DNA of 64,000 bases from Zychaea mexicana. Its lineage: Eukaryota; Mucoromycota; Mucoromycetes; Mucorales; Lichtheimiaceae. The DNA is taken from positions 62,001 to 126,000 of the forward strand of contig NW_026516745.1 in assembly GCF_025766255.1 (NCBI RefSeq), read 5' to 3'. Position numbers and translations under genes: made by a program. Below, piece after piece: positions 44,063-55,066 of the stretch; the stretch's first letter is position 1; each line of letters starts with the position of its first letter. The notes beneath the pieces were generated by a model, which was not told where the DNA came from, ran no database searches, and saw only the letters and a program-made list of their open reading frames with translations.

Positions 44063-44269
44063 AAGTACACATATAAAGGGTTTGTGCACCATTGTAAAGA
44101 ATGATCATATCAAAGTGAAAGTGTACTTTGAGGTCATGTTACATAGTTGCTGTTACCATGCTCGTTTTAGAAAGTTTTTTGTGTTACAAGAACAAATGTT
44201 TGTGCCTGAATTTTGTTTACCGATCTCGTTAACTCTTCTGATTTTACTCCATTCCATTGCAATTTCGAA

Positions 44270-46569
44270 ATGAGCAACCCTCTTGTTAACAACGCCACCA
44301 CCGACAACAATACTGTTGAAGCTTCGAGCCCTGTACTGATCCCATTTAGTACTTTCAACATGCGTCCAACTATGTGTGTATATGATGAAGACGAAGAGCA
44401 ACACAAATATAAACGTGTGATTGCACGTCAACCGCATGAAACAGGAGAGTGCTGGGTCTATAAAGATACTTATGACCCAGAATCGAAGAAGGCTGCTGGT
44501 ACATATTAGTAAATGAATGTAGACTATCCGTTTTCATATTTAAAGCTGACCGTACATTTCTAAAGCCAGAAATAAGGAGCAACAGCTGCAAAACAATACT
44601 GATGAAGGGCCAGCTGTAAAACGAAACAAGCCTTCTAAAAAGCTCTTCACGGTCCGCTACCAATGCCATCGTAGGGACCGCCCTTTGAAGCATAATGGTG
44701 TAGAGTAAGAGGGTCTTTCAGATGACGACTCAGACGACGGCATACAGCGTCGACCTATCCAGAAAAGATCCAAGCAAACTGGCTGCAAGGCAAAGCTCTA
44801 TGTCGTTCGCTATACTGCAGAACCTGATGCTGTTCGTTTCGAGTATATCGGCTCTCATACTGGCCATACACCTGGTACCACAGAAGATGTCCAGTATCTT
44901 CCTTCTTCGGACGAACTCAAGAAGCTGATCCTCGATGAATTACGCAAAGGCTACTACGTCCGAGAAATTCGCAACTATCTCCAGCATGAATTTGGTCATT
45001 TGGATCTTAATCGTCGTGATGCCTATGTCAACACTGTTGATGTATATAATGTATACTATAAATTTCGACAGGAGCAGTCCACAAAGATGCTGATGACTTT
45101 GTTTCTGTTCAACGATGGCTCAATGCTTTCCATACCAATGGCTATCATGTATGGACAGGTATCGATAGCAGTGGTGCACAGCTTCTTTCTGCCTACCAGT
45201 TCTCCTTTGGCTTCATTGCTCCCTGGCAGAAGGAGCTGCTACTGGGTAGAGCTGGAAAGTTCATCTCATTAGATGCTACGCATGATGTATGCCAATACTC
45301 TGAAGGTGTATTATATACAATGGTGGTTCATCATCCTGTTGCTGGCTGTGGTGTTCCAGTTGCATATCTCTTAACTGATGACAAGTCATCGACTCCCCTC
45401 CGTGGTTGGTTCTCCTCTTTGGCCTCTCTTGGCTTACAACCACAGCGTATCACCATTGACCGCGACCTTGCAGAGGATAATGCCATTACAGCTGTTTGGC
45501 CTGGTTATTACAGCTGTTTGGCCTGGTTGCACAATCCAGCATTGCCTTTGGCATGTTATGCGAGCGTGGAATAAGAACATACAAGAAAAGGTCACTGGAG
45601 AAAGGGCCAAGAAGAATGTCCGCGAACGGCTGCGTACTCTCATATACGCACAAAACCAAGAGCAATTCCATTCCTTGTTGCAAGAGGTTCTTAGCTACCT
45701 TCGCCGAAACCACGCCCTCTTTGCCACGTACTTCCGCCAGTATTGGATCGATGCACTCAATGGTAAAGCAGTTGAACGTTGGGCAACTTGCTATCAGCCA
45801 CATATATACACGAATATGCAGACGAACAACTATGTTGAGAGTTGACACAACCAACTCAAAACCATTTATCTCAAGCGTAAGCGAGTTCACTGCCTTGATA
45901 TAGTCCTACAACTCCTTGCATCTGATGTTGCAATGGATATCAAGTATGAAGTAAGGCGCCTTACTGCAAATGTTGGGCGGATGAGTGCTAAAGAGCATGA
46001 GCTTCGTAAAGAAGAGATCAAGGCAGAAAAGATTACTCGTGCACAGTTGCCACTTATGGTTTACGTTTTGTCTCCAGGCGTATACACAGTAGCATCATTT
46101 ACAGGCAACGGTTTCACTTATAATGTACTAAGTTTTCATGTATATTCTATAAACGTTGTGACATTGTTCACTGACAACTTTTATAATGTAGGTAACTGCC
46201 GATAACAGATAGATTGTCACTTGCACCTACCCAAAGTTTGACCGTACATTGTTCCCATGCAAGCATGTGTTTTTGGTAGAACAACGGACGGAAAAAGAAG
46301 TGACGGTGCGCCCTTCCCTTGCTACTCAAGAGGCTTGGGCACAAGTAGCAGACGCAGCAGTAGCACCATCATTACCCTTGTCTGAACAAAATCCACCTGA
46401 GCAAGGACGAAAAGATCAGCTTGAAGAGATTGCTATTGAACTGCATCGTGAGACAACCAATCTAAAACGTCTTATATACAAATCTATGGTGCGCAATGGC
46501 GAAACGGATTCCATTGATGCGGCTATAGCCAAATTACGAAACACAATTGAAGATGTATCAACCATCTGA
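44270..46569 (+). pseudogene. MULE transposase
   Basis: Exon 1 (44270-44500) starts MSNPLVNNATTDNN. An intron with a GTACAT donor runs to about 44560. The next exon has a FAR1-like zinc region (FTVRYQCHRR, then GCKAKLYVVRY, EYIGSHTGHTPG). The catalytic part reads WLNAFHTNGYHVWTG, FISLDATHDVCQYS (D), VVHHPVAGCGVPVAYLLTD and ITIDRDLAEDNAI (D), then CLWHVMRAWNKN, and NNYVES followed by TGA and HNQLK (E). A SWIM-type finger (TYPKFDRTLFPCKH, with Tyr in place of one Cys) lies at about 46235, and the protein ends at 46569. Faults: a TAG near 44706, a 22-bp tandem duplication shifting the frame at 45485-45528, the TGA, and a TAG before the SWIM finger. Inactive. Confidence 0.85.
45485..45528 (+). 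repeat. Perfect 22-bp tandem duplication inside the MULE gene
   Basis: ATTACAGCTGTTTGGCCTGG plus TT occurs twice head to tail. Ignoring one unit restores the reading frame across the CxWH segment of the transposase. Confidence 0.9.
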
Positions 46570-46732
46570 AATACTCTTAACAGATCTCTTTCCCTTCCTC
46601 CTAATTCTAATTTCCAACGCCAAAACCATTGATCTTGTTTTACATACATTCTTTCCTATTTTTAAGACTGATCATACTATATAAATAACCAAGAACCACC
46701 TATAGATAACTAATCAAAAAGTCTGCTCAAAA

Positions 46733-46987
46733 TTACACAAAATAATGCCCATCCAAGTACTCTCTTATGACTGCATCGCTGTAGGCTTCATAATAGCCAT
46801 GCTTTGGCGAACGTTGCTTGTCAGATGTAAAACATAGCATGTTTACTACACTCACGATAGATGATTTCGTATATCCGCACACTGTTTTCCACTTGAGTAC
46901 TCCCTCATCCTGTATAATATATTCATCCAAATACAAGGCCTTTGCAAAAGCCATCATCCCTTCTATATCAAATAGTCCGAACAGCAT
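46733..46987 (-). CDS. Arm-encoded ORF of the MULE (right copy)
   Basis: Inverted partner of the ORF at 43823-44062, 84 codons, ending EYLDGHYFV. Near-identity reflects the recent common origin or gene conversion of the arms, not necessarily coding constraint. Confidence 0.35.
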   Translation of the reverse strand: MLFGLFDIEGMMAFAKALYLDEYIIQDEGVLKWKTVCGYTKSSIVSVVNMLCFTSDKQRSPKHGYYEAYSDAVIREYLDGHYFV

Positions 46988-47789
46988 ATGTACTGTATAT
47001 CAATTAAGGTCGCTGCCATAGTCCATCTCATTTATTTTTCGTCCTCGTTCTCTATATGTACATATATATATATATAATATAATAAACACGGTTCTACTAT
47101 GAGGCTGACACAAAAAGAGCGTACCTGATCTCCTTATTACCTTTTCTTTGAACCATCTCACACATCTGCTCCTCCATTAAATCTGCTCGTCGATCAAACT
47201 TTGATTAGCATGCAGTCATCAGATCGGTTAATCGAATTTGCACCAAGCAAGTTAGCTTTTGGGAATCGTTGCCGCACAGTGGAAGGAAAAGGCACCAAGA
47301 CCCAGCTGTCCTAATGACCGGTTATAGTATACACGCAAGTTTCCTTACTAGCACCACTGATTTGAACAATTGAAATCGTATTCACATTGCTGGATCTCTT
47401 TACAACCGATCCTAGTAATATTATTTCTCAAGATTAGTTAAAACAGAATGAGAAAAAAAAGAAAACTAGAAAACGCGCTCAGCTATAGCTTACCTTTCGC
47501 TTTTTGCTGCCTTTTTTGTGCCGCACTTTTTTTTTTAAGCCTCTTTGAAAAAAGAACTATAGAGCATTTCTGATGCCAAGGTTGCCATGTAGCACAACCA
47601 ATGTGCTCATACGATTTGCAGTAGTTGGTTTGCCATGACAAAGATGCAAGTCGCCAAAAATCAGCTTGAAAAATAATATAAGTCAACGCCACTCACAACT
47701 GACTTTGAAATGAAATTTGAACTTGGGGGGAGACCCAGTTCTTATTTTCGGGGCAATATAAGGATATTGCCTTGGCACCTTGTAATTAG

Positions 47790-48902
47790 TCGAGCAGTTC
47801 TTCTGTGCGAGGTAGTAGGTAAACATCCTTGATCGTTGTTGAGTTCAATGCACGGTAGTCCGTAACCATTCATAAGCTTCCATCCTTCTTAGCAACAAAT
47901 AGTACCGGGGCGCCATAGGGTGACTTGCTTGGCTCGATCCATCCTTTGGCGATTAACTCGTCAAGTTGCTTCTTGAGTTCACCCAATTCGTGACTAGAGA
48001 GCCGGTAAAGCTTCTGTGCTGGGATCTTAGCATCAGGTTCCATTGGAATAGTATGATCGACGTGTCTTTGTGGTAGTAGTCCTGAGGGCAATTCCGCAGG
48101 GAACACATCAGCGTACGAGTCAACTAGCTTGTAGAGCATTAGAGCTATACATTTCAGCTCCTTGAGCTGCCTTCCTTGTATCCATTCCCTCATCCTTGCA
48201 ATCTGTTAGTACAAGTGCATATAGTTCGAGTTCGTTCCATCGGCATAAGTGGTTAAATTGTCGGCGCGAGATAAATTGTACTTCTGGGGTTTTTTGATGG
48301 GGTCCAATATGTCCTTGAGCCAGGATCTCCTCCCCCGCCACAATAACCTTATGTGATCGCCAATCAATCTAGGGTTCTTCATCGAAGTGCCATGGCTTGC
48401 CTAAGATAAGGTCGTGCTTAGAGCTCTTGATGCCGGTATAAGCCCGGATGTTCCGCGAAGAACTTGGGCCTAGAGTGATCTTCAGGTCTGCAAAGTAGGT
48501 GGATGTTGCCTGAGATGCATTGCCAAATGTGATCGACCCAGTATCTGGTTTAAGCAAATCTTGGAGGCCATGCTTATTGATGAAGTCCAAGGAGACAAAA
48601 TTGTGGGTAGCACCAGAATCAAGCAAAAAACAACAGGGATAAGATTGACAATGTCCGGTAATTCTTATTGTTTGATGGCGATGATCACTACTCTGTTCGC
48701 TATTTGTGCCTTGTGCTGAATTGTCCTCGAGCCTTGTACAGTTGTTAGGACTCTTGTCAGGATCCTTGCCAGGGTTTATATCTTGTTTGTCAGCACGACC
48801 TGGCAGTGTGTTACGTACTAACAAATTTAGTTTTTTGGGTGGGACATGGAGCGAAGATGGCACTCCTTCTTGATATGTTCCTTGGAGCCACAGTATTGGC
48901 AA
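47790..48902 (-). pseudogene. gypsy 2 protease and start of reverse transcriptase
   Basis: The frame overlaps the end of gag by about 75 bp in another frame, so a frameshift would join Gag and Pol. The protease has CCFLLDSGATHNFVSLDF (catalytic DSG) and the partner motif HDLILGKPWH. After a TAG at 48369 it continues, and with a frameshift near 48190 it reads YADVFPAELPSGLLPQRHVD, AQKLYRLSSHELGELKKQLD, IEPSKSPYGAPVLFVAKKDG and, after a stop, YRALNSTTIKDVYLLPR. That last string is the RT fingers region, before the catalytic YxDD. The rest is missing. Confidence 0.85.
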
Positions 48903-50419
48903 CGACCTTCCTTACGAGCTTGCTCCCAGGTAAGCTTAGTGGGAATCCGTTCAGTCTGGTCCACATCCATGGGGTCATTCTTGAATGTTCGAGAGCGGTC
49001 CTTGAAATGGCGGGAGCCAAAATGCTTCTTGAACTTCTTACCAGGTGAGCTATTCTTGTGTGACGTGTGGTGTTGGCTACCTTGGGTACTGAAACTGGCA
49101 TTGTCATAGTTCTCAGCAAGCTTCATTGCCTTGCGAAGAGTCTTGGGTTCCTCGAGTTCGACATACTTCTTGGTTTGGCTCTTGAGACTATTGACAAAAC
49201 GGCTGAGCGCTTCCGCCTCACTCACGTCAGTGCACTCAACAAATGCAGCTTGGAATGCCGAGTTATACTTGGTCACGCTACCAACTTGGCGACAGGACTC
49301 GAGTCGTTGGCGATTGGTCTTATAGACATTCAATGGTAAGAATCGTTCGCGAATCGCCTTCTTGAATTTATGCCATGTTTTAGGGGCCTGGTCTGCTTGT
49401 CTTAACATACGCCACCATAGGGTCGCATCATCTACCATTTGACTTGTTGCGATAGCGACACACATATTCTTCTTGATGTTGGCCTTGGTAAAATACTCCT
49501 CGAGGTTGAATAGCCAGGATTCGATCTTGTAGGGGCTACCTGAGTACTTTTCTTCTGGTGGCTTGAACTTGTAAGGGCTGCATGAGTGTGAGTGGGATCC
49601 TTGCTTGCAGTCACCCTCACCAGCGGAGTCTTCGTCTGAGGACTTGTTCACCTGTTTCATCCCTGGGTCCGAGGCATCATCATCAGATGATGAAGATGAG
49701 TCCTTATCGGAGTCAGAAGGATCATCATATGCCTGTGTAGATCGGGTGCCCTGACCGTGGGATCTGTGCGCCTTTTTTCCTATGGGGTTCTCATGCTGCG
49801 CCTTGTCCGACATTACTTGTGTCACCTTTTCTTGGTTTGCCGTGATCTCTTGTAACTTGCTTACTACATGCGACATAGTAGACGACAAGGTCGTTACTTG
49901 TTCTTGAATCTTGTCCTAGGCAACATAGACCTTATGCATTTCTGATGGGAGTTGAGTATTGAGCTGGTCCCAGAGGTGGTGTACTTCTTGCAGGGCTAGT
50001 GCCGCTGTGTCACCTATGTGGCGGGGCTCGGCACCTGGATCCGTGGGTATAGGTACTTCTTGTGCTTCGTTCATAATACTTGTATTCAATGAGGGAACTT
50101 GTCCTACTTCCTTTAGGTTTTCCGTATTGCCAGGAGCTACTTCGTGGTCCAGAACTTCTTGCTCTATGGCTTCACTTGCGTCGAAATACCTGCTCCTAGT
50201 CGAAGTTGACTGTGTCGGCTTAGGGCTAATAATCTGTTTACTGGTACTTGCTTGACTAGAAGAGTCTACTCCAGTATGTGGGTCTTGCACTCTCTTCTCT
50301 TGGTTCTGAGATGCAAATTTCTCTAATAGCTGGTCTGCTGGTGTTGATAGAAAGCTTGACCAGAATTGCTTTATTTCTTGACGTTGTTCTTGTTCGTTCA
50401 GCTTGCCTTGTCCTTGCAC
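48827..50419 (-). pseudogene. gypsy 2 gag
   Basis: Start at 50419 (MQGQGKLNEQEQRQEIKQFW). One in-frame TAG at about 49916 separates the N-terminal 167 residues from the rest, which continues in the same frame. An acidic serine-rich linker (SDSDKDSSSSSDDD) is followed by the capsid-like helical domain (YSGSPYKIESWLFNLEEYF, ATLWWRMLRQ, WHKFKKAIRERF, RFVNSLKS) and one CCHC zinc knuckle (CQYCGSKEHIKKEC). It would assemble the virus-like particle and bind RNA. The knuckle is intact. Confidence 0.85.
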
Positions 50420-50471
50420 GTGCTCTTGCTGACTTGCTTATAACTTGTTGACTGTTGATTGATGAATCGAA

Positions 50472-50485
50472 ACTTCCGCTACCAA
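50472..50485 (-). other. Primer-binding site of gypsy 2
   Basis: Immediately inside the LTR the minus strand reads TTGGTAGCGGAAGT. A TGG two bases after the LTR end is expected for pairing with a tRNA CCA tail. I cannot name the tRNA. Confidence 0.45.
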
Positions 50486-50486
50486 G

Positions 50487-50672
50487 TGTTATAGACTAGG
50501 GCCTTGTCTATAGGGAGCGTTTATCCAGGTCAGTGAATGATTCAGTGGAAAAGAGGTTACTTTTTGTTTTCCCAGCCCAGCCAGCCTTTATATACTGCTG
50601 GGCCTAATAAGCTTTGTACAACCCAGGCCGGGGCCCAGGTTCCTTGACTAACTGCTACCTAGTCGGTAACAG
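50487..50672 (-). repeat. 5' LTR of gypsy 2 (186 bp)
   Basis: On the minus strand it starts TGTTACCGACTAGG and ends CTATAACA, giving TGTTA/TAACA inverted tips. It contains a TATA box (TATATAAA, 50587-50594). It is short for a gypsy LTR. The outer boundary is confirmed by the abrupt start of Tc1 sequence at 50673. Confidence 0.75.
50587..50594 (-). promoter_or_regulatory. TATA box in the gypsy 2 LTR
   Basis: TATATAAA followed by GGCTGGCTGGG on the minus strand, about 100 bp before the LTR end. Confidence 0.5.
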
Positions 50673-51720
50673 GCGCTGCAGTATGACAAAGATCCTGACA
50701 GCATATTTAAAAAGGGTAAAAGCTCTGGTCGTCCTTGCATTCTCAACGATGAGCATAAGAGAATTATTTTAGAATGGGTTGATGAGGATCCATCAATAGT
50801 TCTTGAGCAATTGATGGAAAAATTATGTCAAAGATTTGAAGGAATCCAAGTATCTAAGACAACACTTTATCGGTTTATGAAGAATGAATGCAACTTATCT
50901 TTGAAAAAAGCCAAGTTTCAACCCGTTGATAGGAACAGTGAACCCAAGATCCAAGAGCGGTTTGACTGGATACGCAAATGGGATGAGACAGACATGGATT
51001 TTAGAAAAAATTGTGCTTTTCTTGATGAGTCTGCCTTCTATATTAACATAAAGCGTAGTATGGCGTGGTCAAAAAAAGGATCTACTGCTGTGGTAACTGT
51101 CCCAAAAACAAGAGCAAAAACGACTACTATCCTGGGTGCAATCTCTGCATCTGGTCTGATTAAATGCAGCTTAAGACTTCTACAGGTTTCGACCAGAAAA
51201 TAAAAGCGAACAAATGCTTCTGAAATTATTAGCAGAGGAACTATCACTGGTCATTATCTTGGTTTTCGCAAGGCTACAATAGATGAGATAGATAAGTATC
51301 AGCACATGAAAGGTCATTATTTGGTCATGGATAATGTTCCTATTCATAAAGCCGAAGATATTTCTCGGTATATTGAGTCTAGAGGATATCGATGTGCTTA
51401 TCTTCCATCATACTCGCCTGAACTCAATCCTATTGAACAGTTTTGGTCCGTTCTCAAGAGTAAAGTTAAACGCAACAGGTTCTTGGAAAGCAAGATGTTG
51501 ATGACACGAATCAGCGAGGCATCAAAGTGTTTAGAATTGAGTGATTTTGAAGGATTTGTTTCTCATTCTCATAAATGTTTAGATAGCTGTTGCAACGGAG
51601 AGCCATTATGATATGACGTTTAGTTTCCTTGAACGATTTATAATAACAAGCAAAAACACAAAAAAAAAGTTGAGTATCGCAGGTGTGCAAAGAACGTTGA
51701 GGCAATCGAGCAGGAACTGA
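50673..51720 (+). pseudogene. Tc1/mariner-like transposase, copy A (5' truncated)
   Basis: Begins inside the helix-turn-helix region (ALQYDKDPDSIFKKGKSSGR), cut by the gypsy 2 LTR. It continues with VDEDPSIVLEQLMEKL, LDESAFYINIKRSM (D), TILGAISASGLIK, a TAA at 51201-51203, then YLVMDNVPIHKAEDIS (D) and LPSYSPELNPIEQFWSVLK (E), with the stop near 51611. This is the IS630/Tc1 DDE layout with DN.PIH and SPELNPIE. The proline of the DNAPIH motif context is kept, but A is V. The shared 3' flank runs to 51720. Confidence 0.85.
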
Positions 51721-51796
51721 AGACGGGAGGTGTCATCAAACATCAACGCTGGGATCAACATTATGGTATAGTGATGTCGTTAATACGTGACTTGAG

Positions 51797-52930
51797 GGCG
51801 CCATCTAGAGTTGAGCTAAAAAAAAAAAGCGTCATCAGCTTCAGATTTGAGTGTTCCACCAGTGAGCCTGTTCCAAAATAAGAGTGTGGTGAAGAGCGCG
51901 CCCTGAAGTGTGCGTTGTATTGGTCGCACTACTATTCTTAGTGCAATCACAACTGTCATGGCATATTGGGTTTATTGAAACAAATTGTCATTTTGGGGGA
52001 GGTAGGGAAGAATGATTCCAAAGTGCACATGGGTAAATATTACAGAGTAGAGGATGAGAAGAGGGTGACAGCACGCCGTCAGAGAGATAAGAGGAAGGAT
52101 ACAGGATCACCATGACCCTCAAGATTCGAAAAGCTGCATATTTGTCATAGCATACAGAGTCCATAATTGCGAACATATCAAATATCCCATTATTTTAGCA
52201 ACTTCAGAAGAGCAATTGGAGATAGAGGCATACGATATCGAGTAAGTAGTATTTATTTGATGTCATTAAAAAGTGGAGACCATCGTGGTTCTCCCACGGC
52301 GAGGAAGCCGCCCGTCACAAACAGCCCTTTGGTCAAAACATCTATGGGCAGTTTGTGCAAATGCAATCACCAATAGAATAGTAGTCCTCGCACATTTTAT
52401 AGGGTAGGAGCAACATGGAACGTTTGCGATCAAGACATTGGCATTGTAGAAGTCGTGACTCACGGAAATAAAACAAGTGGTTAGTAATTTCTCTTCTAAT
52501 TCTGCTTTTAGACGACAAGGCAAAGGAACCTAAACATGTGTCCATATATAAACGATGCAGATGTCGGTAACAGTATTCGTTCATCTCCAGTCCACCCCAG
52601 AGGAATGGCCTTCTCAGATTACTAGACTTAGTGCTCCGCGAAATCCAACGTCCAAAAGCCAGCGTGTATATGTTTACTTACCTGGAAAAGGACACGACTT
52701 GCAAGCGAAATGAAGAAATGGAAGAACAAGACTCTCCTATTTTTATGGGTCCGATCCTAGACTTTATTCAAAATGACGGTCAAAATTGATCCTCTTTTTT
52801 TTTTATCTTCGAACCTACTTTTATATTTTATACTTCTTTTTTTTTCTGTGGCGTGAAGTTACCTCTTTACGATGGTGTCGGGTGAAAAGAGAGGACAAGC
52901 ATAAGCCGAATGCTCCAGTAAGAAAACTAA
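51797..52930. other. Left interior of the 75-bp-TIR element, no gene supported
   Basis: Short overlapping frames on both strands; none has a recognisable motif. A minus-strand frame near 52342-52584 is cysteine-rich (CQCLD, KMCEDYY, DCICTNC), but the adjacent frames do not extend it. Confidence 0.35.
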
Positions 52931-54598
52931 GATCGACTTACCAAAAGATGTAGATTGGTGCATTTCTTCTGGAACGTCATTGTCTTTCAAGGCGTTTGTT
53001 GAAAAGTTTGAGCCATTGGATAGATGGTCGGCGGAACAGCGCTTCACGAACATCGCCACCAACTCCAAGTATTTCAATTCTGGTACTTCCAAGATCATAA
53101 TGACGAATTTCAAGACCTAGACTAACTCAGCCGATTATCTGATCTTCTGGTCAAAATGTATGTCGAAAAACAACATGAACAAGATCGTTCTTGAAATGGA
53201 CGAAGTCATTGACAAGGTGGCCACACAACGTACTGATTTGGTGAGGCAGCTTGTCATGAACAATCCCACCAATCAAGGTGCTGTGGCTGAAGATGATGCT
53301 GTGACCGAAGATGATGCTGTAACCGAAGATGATGCTGTAGCCGAAGATGATGCTGTTACCGACGATGCCACTGTCCACGAAGATACTGAAACAACACCTG
53401 TCATGTCAACATCCATAAGCAATAATGATAAATGGCTCTTCAATGGGGTCAATATTTGTGTGCTGTTTTGCCAATATCAGGTTGCTGTACGATCCTTGGT
53501 TCTGAAGCACGGTCCCCTCTCTCCAGAGGATTATTGCAATGAGATCGCATCCCTTTTCAACGTGTTTATCCTGAATGCCAGCCAACATAGCAACATTGCA
53601 ACCAAGGTGTTTGGCGATCGTCTGCTTAACGACTTAACTGCCTCTTTGCGTGCATCTTCTATGGATTACTCGATGGATCTGCCGGATCAGGTCTACATAA
53701 CTTTTGCCTCGATGTTTGCCGATCTGGCTATGGGCAGTGCGACCTATGACGATACCATTGTAAAACTCATTGTAGAAGGTGCTGGTTTGGATTATGGACC
53801 ACGCCGTCTTTTATGAGGCATTGCGAACCTATAAGTGACCAAGAAATATGTTGAAATCGTAACAAATAACATACATTTATCTCACCTGTAGCATACAAAA
53901 ATTACCATCGACACCGGAGAATGTTAAAAACACAAGTGAAACTGCCTTGTGGAGTACCTATTTTGATCCTATCCTCTCGACACTGCTGTCTGACCCTACT
54001 CGAAATATGCACTTGCAATGGAGTAACTCGGCGCCAACTGAACGCGGAAGTGCTCGCCTGATGCTGCCATTTACCACAAGCAGCAAGGATCCTTTGTGGG
54101 CTCCAGAGGGTATGGGGAGGCAGAACCAGAAGGCACCTCAATGCACAACATTTCCGTCGACTTCTTAAGACTAGCAGTGTTTTGTAAAAACTCCATTGAT
54201 GTTTCCTTGCTGGACTCCACCCTTGCTTTTCAGATTAACAGTAAATTTGACACCATTTACTCCCTTTTTATTGGAAGTCTTACCACTTGCTTTTTATTTT
54301 GCTAGATTTCACCATTACATTTTACCTACAACAGTTGACTGTCAGGGGCATTTATGCTTTGTTCGAAATCGCTCGTATTACATTCCCTCATTCCTTAGAA
54401 GGCATTCCTGCATTTTTCAACTTGTGCAACATTCGTCTCCTCTTGGCCGTAAATAAGGTCTTTTGGTATAAGTGTGTTGTCTCTAACAAGCCAGCCACGA
54501 TTGCCCATCGATATTGCCAAACTATACTGAATTGGCAGAAAAATTTCACAATGCAACAAGATTCCCAACGTACCCCATCATTGCGAATTGAGCAATGA
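52931..54598 (+). pseudogene. Unassigned gene with PD-(D/E)XK-like signature
   Basis: Exon 1 reads IDLPKDVDWCISSGTS, FVEKFEPLDRWSAEQRF, a TAG at about 53120, SADYLIFWSKCMSKNN, an AVTEDD repeat array, and WLFNGVNICVLFCQYQVAVR. A shift near 53795 precedes FYEALRTYK. An intron (about 53836-53886, GTGACC..GTAG) leads to LWSTYFDPILSTLLSDP, RPDAAIY (after another shift) and GYGEAEPEGTSM, then LRLAVFCKNSIDVSLLDSTL. Intron 54241-54305 is clear. The last exon reads FYLQQLTVRGIYALFEIARI and NKVFWYKCV. RPD..(about 16)..GEAE resembles the D..ExK core of PD-(D/E)XK nucleases, with E where K is expected. I recall similar multicopy proteins in Mucorales; function unknown. Confidence 0.6.
53279..53371 (+). 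repeat. 18-bp tandem repeats encoding AVxEDD
   Basis: Five units near GATGATGCTGTGACCGAA encode an acidic array in frame with the gene. The in-frame unit length argues that the array expanded while the gene was coding. Confidence 0.8.
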
Positions 54599-54808
54599 TT
54601 GAATCATACACAAACATTCATACCTACCCCTGTTTTTTTTAAAGCTTATTTTTTCTTTCCTTTTTCTTTTTAAATTTTCTCATTAAACATTGAAAATGAG
54701 TGTTGCATTGAAATCTTTGTCCACTCAATAGTACTCGAGTCACATATTAACGACATCACTATACCATAATGTTGATCCCAGCATTGATGTTCGACGACAC
54801 CTCTCGTC

Positions 54809-55066
54809 GAAATATAACTTATAGTTAAAGGATTATAAGATATTTATAGGTCATTAAAAAATTATAATATTTTTTAATGTTATAAGTTTAAAAATTAATA
54901 ACTATATTTATAAATATAGTTTGTTAATTTTGTAATTCTTAATGAAATTTGTAATCATTAAATATTTTTGTAATCTTTATGAACATAAAGATTTCATAAA
55001 TATAAAATAGGGGTGGTTGAGAAACTTGCTTTCGAAACGTGTGGGGCTAGATAATGAGATTTAGAC
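54809..55066. other. AT-rich segment, no gene
   Basis: Self-complementary A/T words (for example TCATTAAAAAATTATAATAT, then TTTTTTAATG) suggest a small foldback. No gene. Target of the hAT-type element at 55067. Confidence 0.4.

Larger units (their letters stand above)
43042..47769 (+). mobile_element. MULE with 1-kb inverted arms
   Basis: The tips CAATATCCTTATATTGCCCC are identical in inverted orientation at both ends. The arms span 43042-44055 and 46755-47769 and differ at only scattered positions. Between them lies a MULE transposase gene. The 9-bp flanks (TGCAAGAGA and CCTTGGCAC) do not match, and the DNA on the two sides belongs to different elements (CACTA 2 on the left, gypsy 2 on the right). 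The locus has therefore been rearranged since insertion. Confidence 0.85.
47770..50672 (-). mobile_element. Ty3/gypsy retrotransposon 5' half (gypsy 2)
   Basis: Minus-strand order: 186-bp LTR, primer-binding site, gag with zinc knuckle, aspartic protease, beginning of reverse transcriptase. The RT ends abruptly at the MULE tip (47769). The 5' LTR directly abuts the interior of a Tc1-like transposase (copy A), so gypsy 2 inserted into that copy. The 3' half and second LTR are absent. Confidence 0.85.
51722..54808 (+). mobile_element. Element with 75-bp terminal inverted repeats carrying an unassigned gene
   Basis: The left 51722-51796 and the right 54734-54808 are inverted and match at 69 of 75 positions. 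They begin GACGRGAGGTGTC and contain GCTGGGATCAACATTATGGT. GAA flanks both ends, a possible 3-bp duplication that may be chance. The element contains the gene at about 52931-54598 and no recognised transposase. The left third (51800-52900) has only short frames. I cannot place the TIR in a known superfamily. Confidence 0.7.

Noticed and set aside
52342..52584. Cysteine-rich minus-strand frame in the left part of the 75-bp-TIR element
   Set aside because: Short, broken on both sides, and without a consistent metal-binding spacing.
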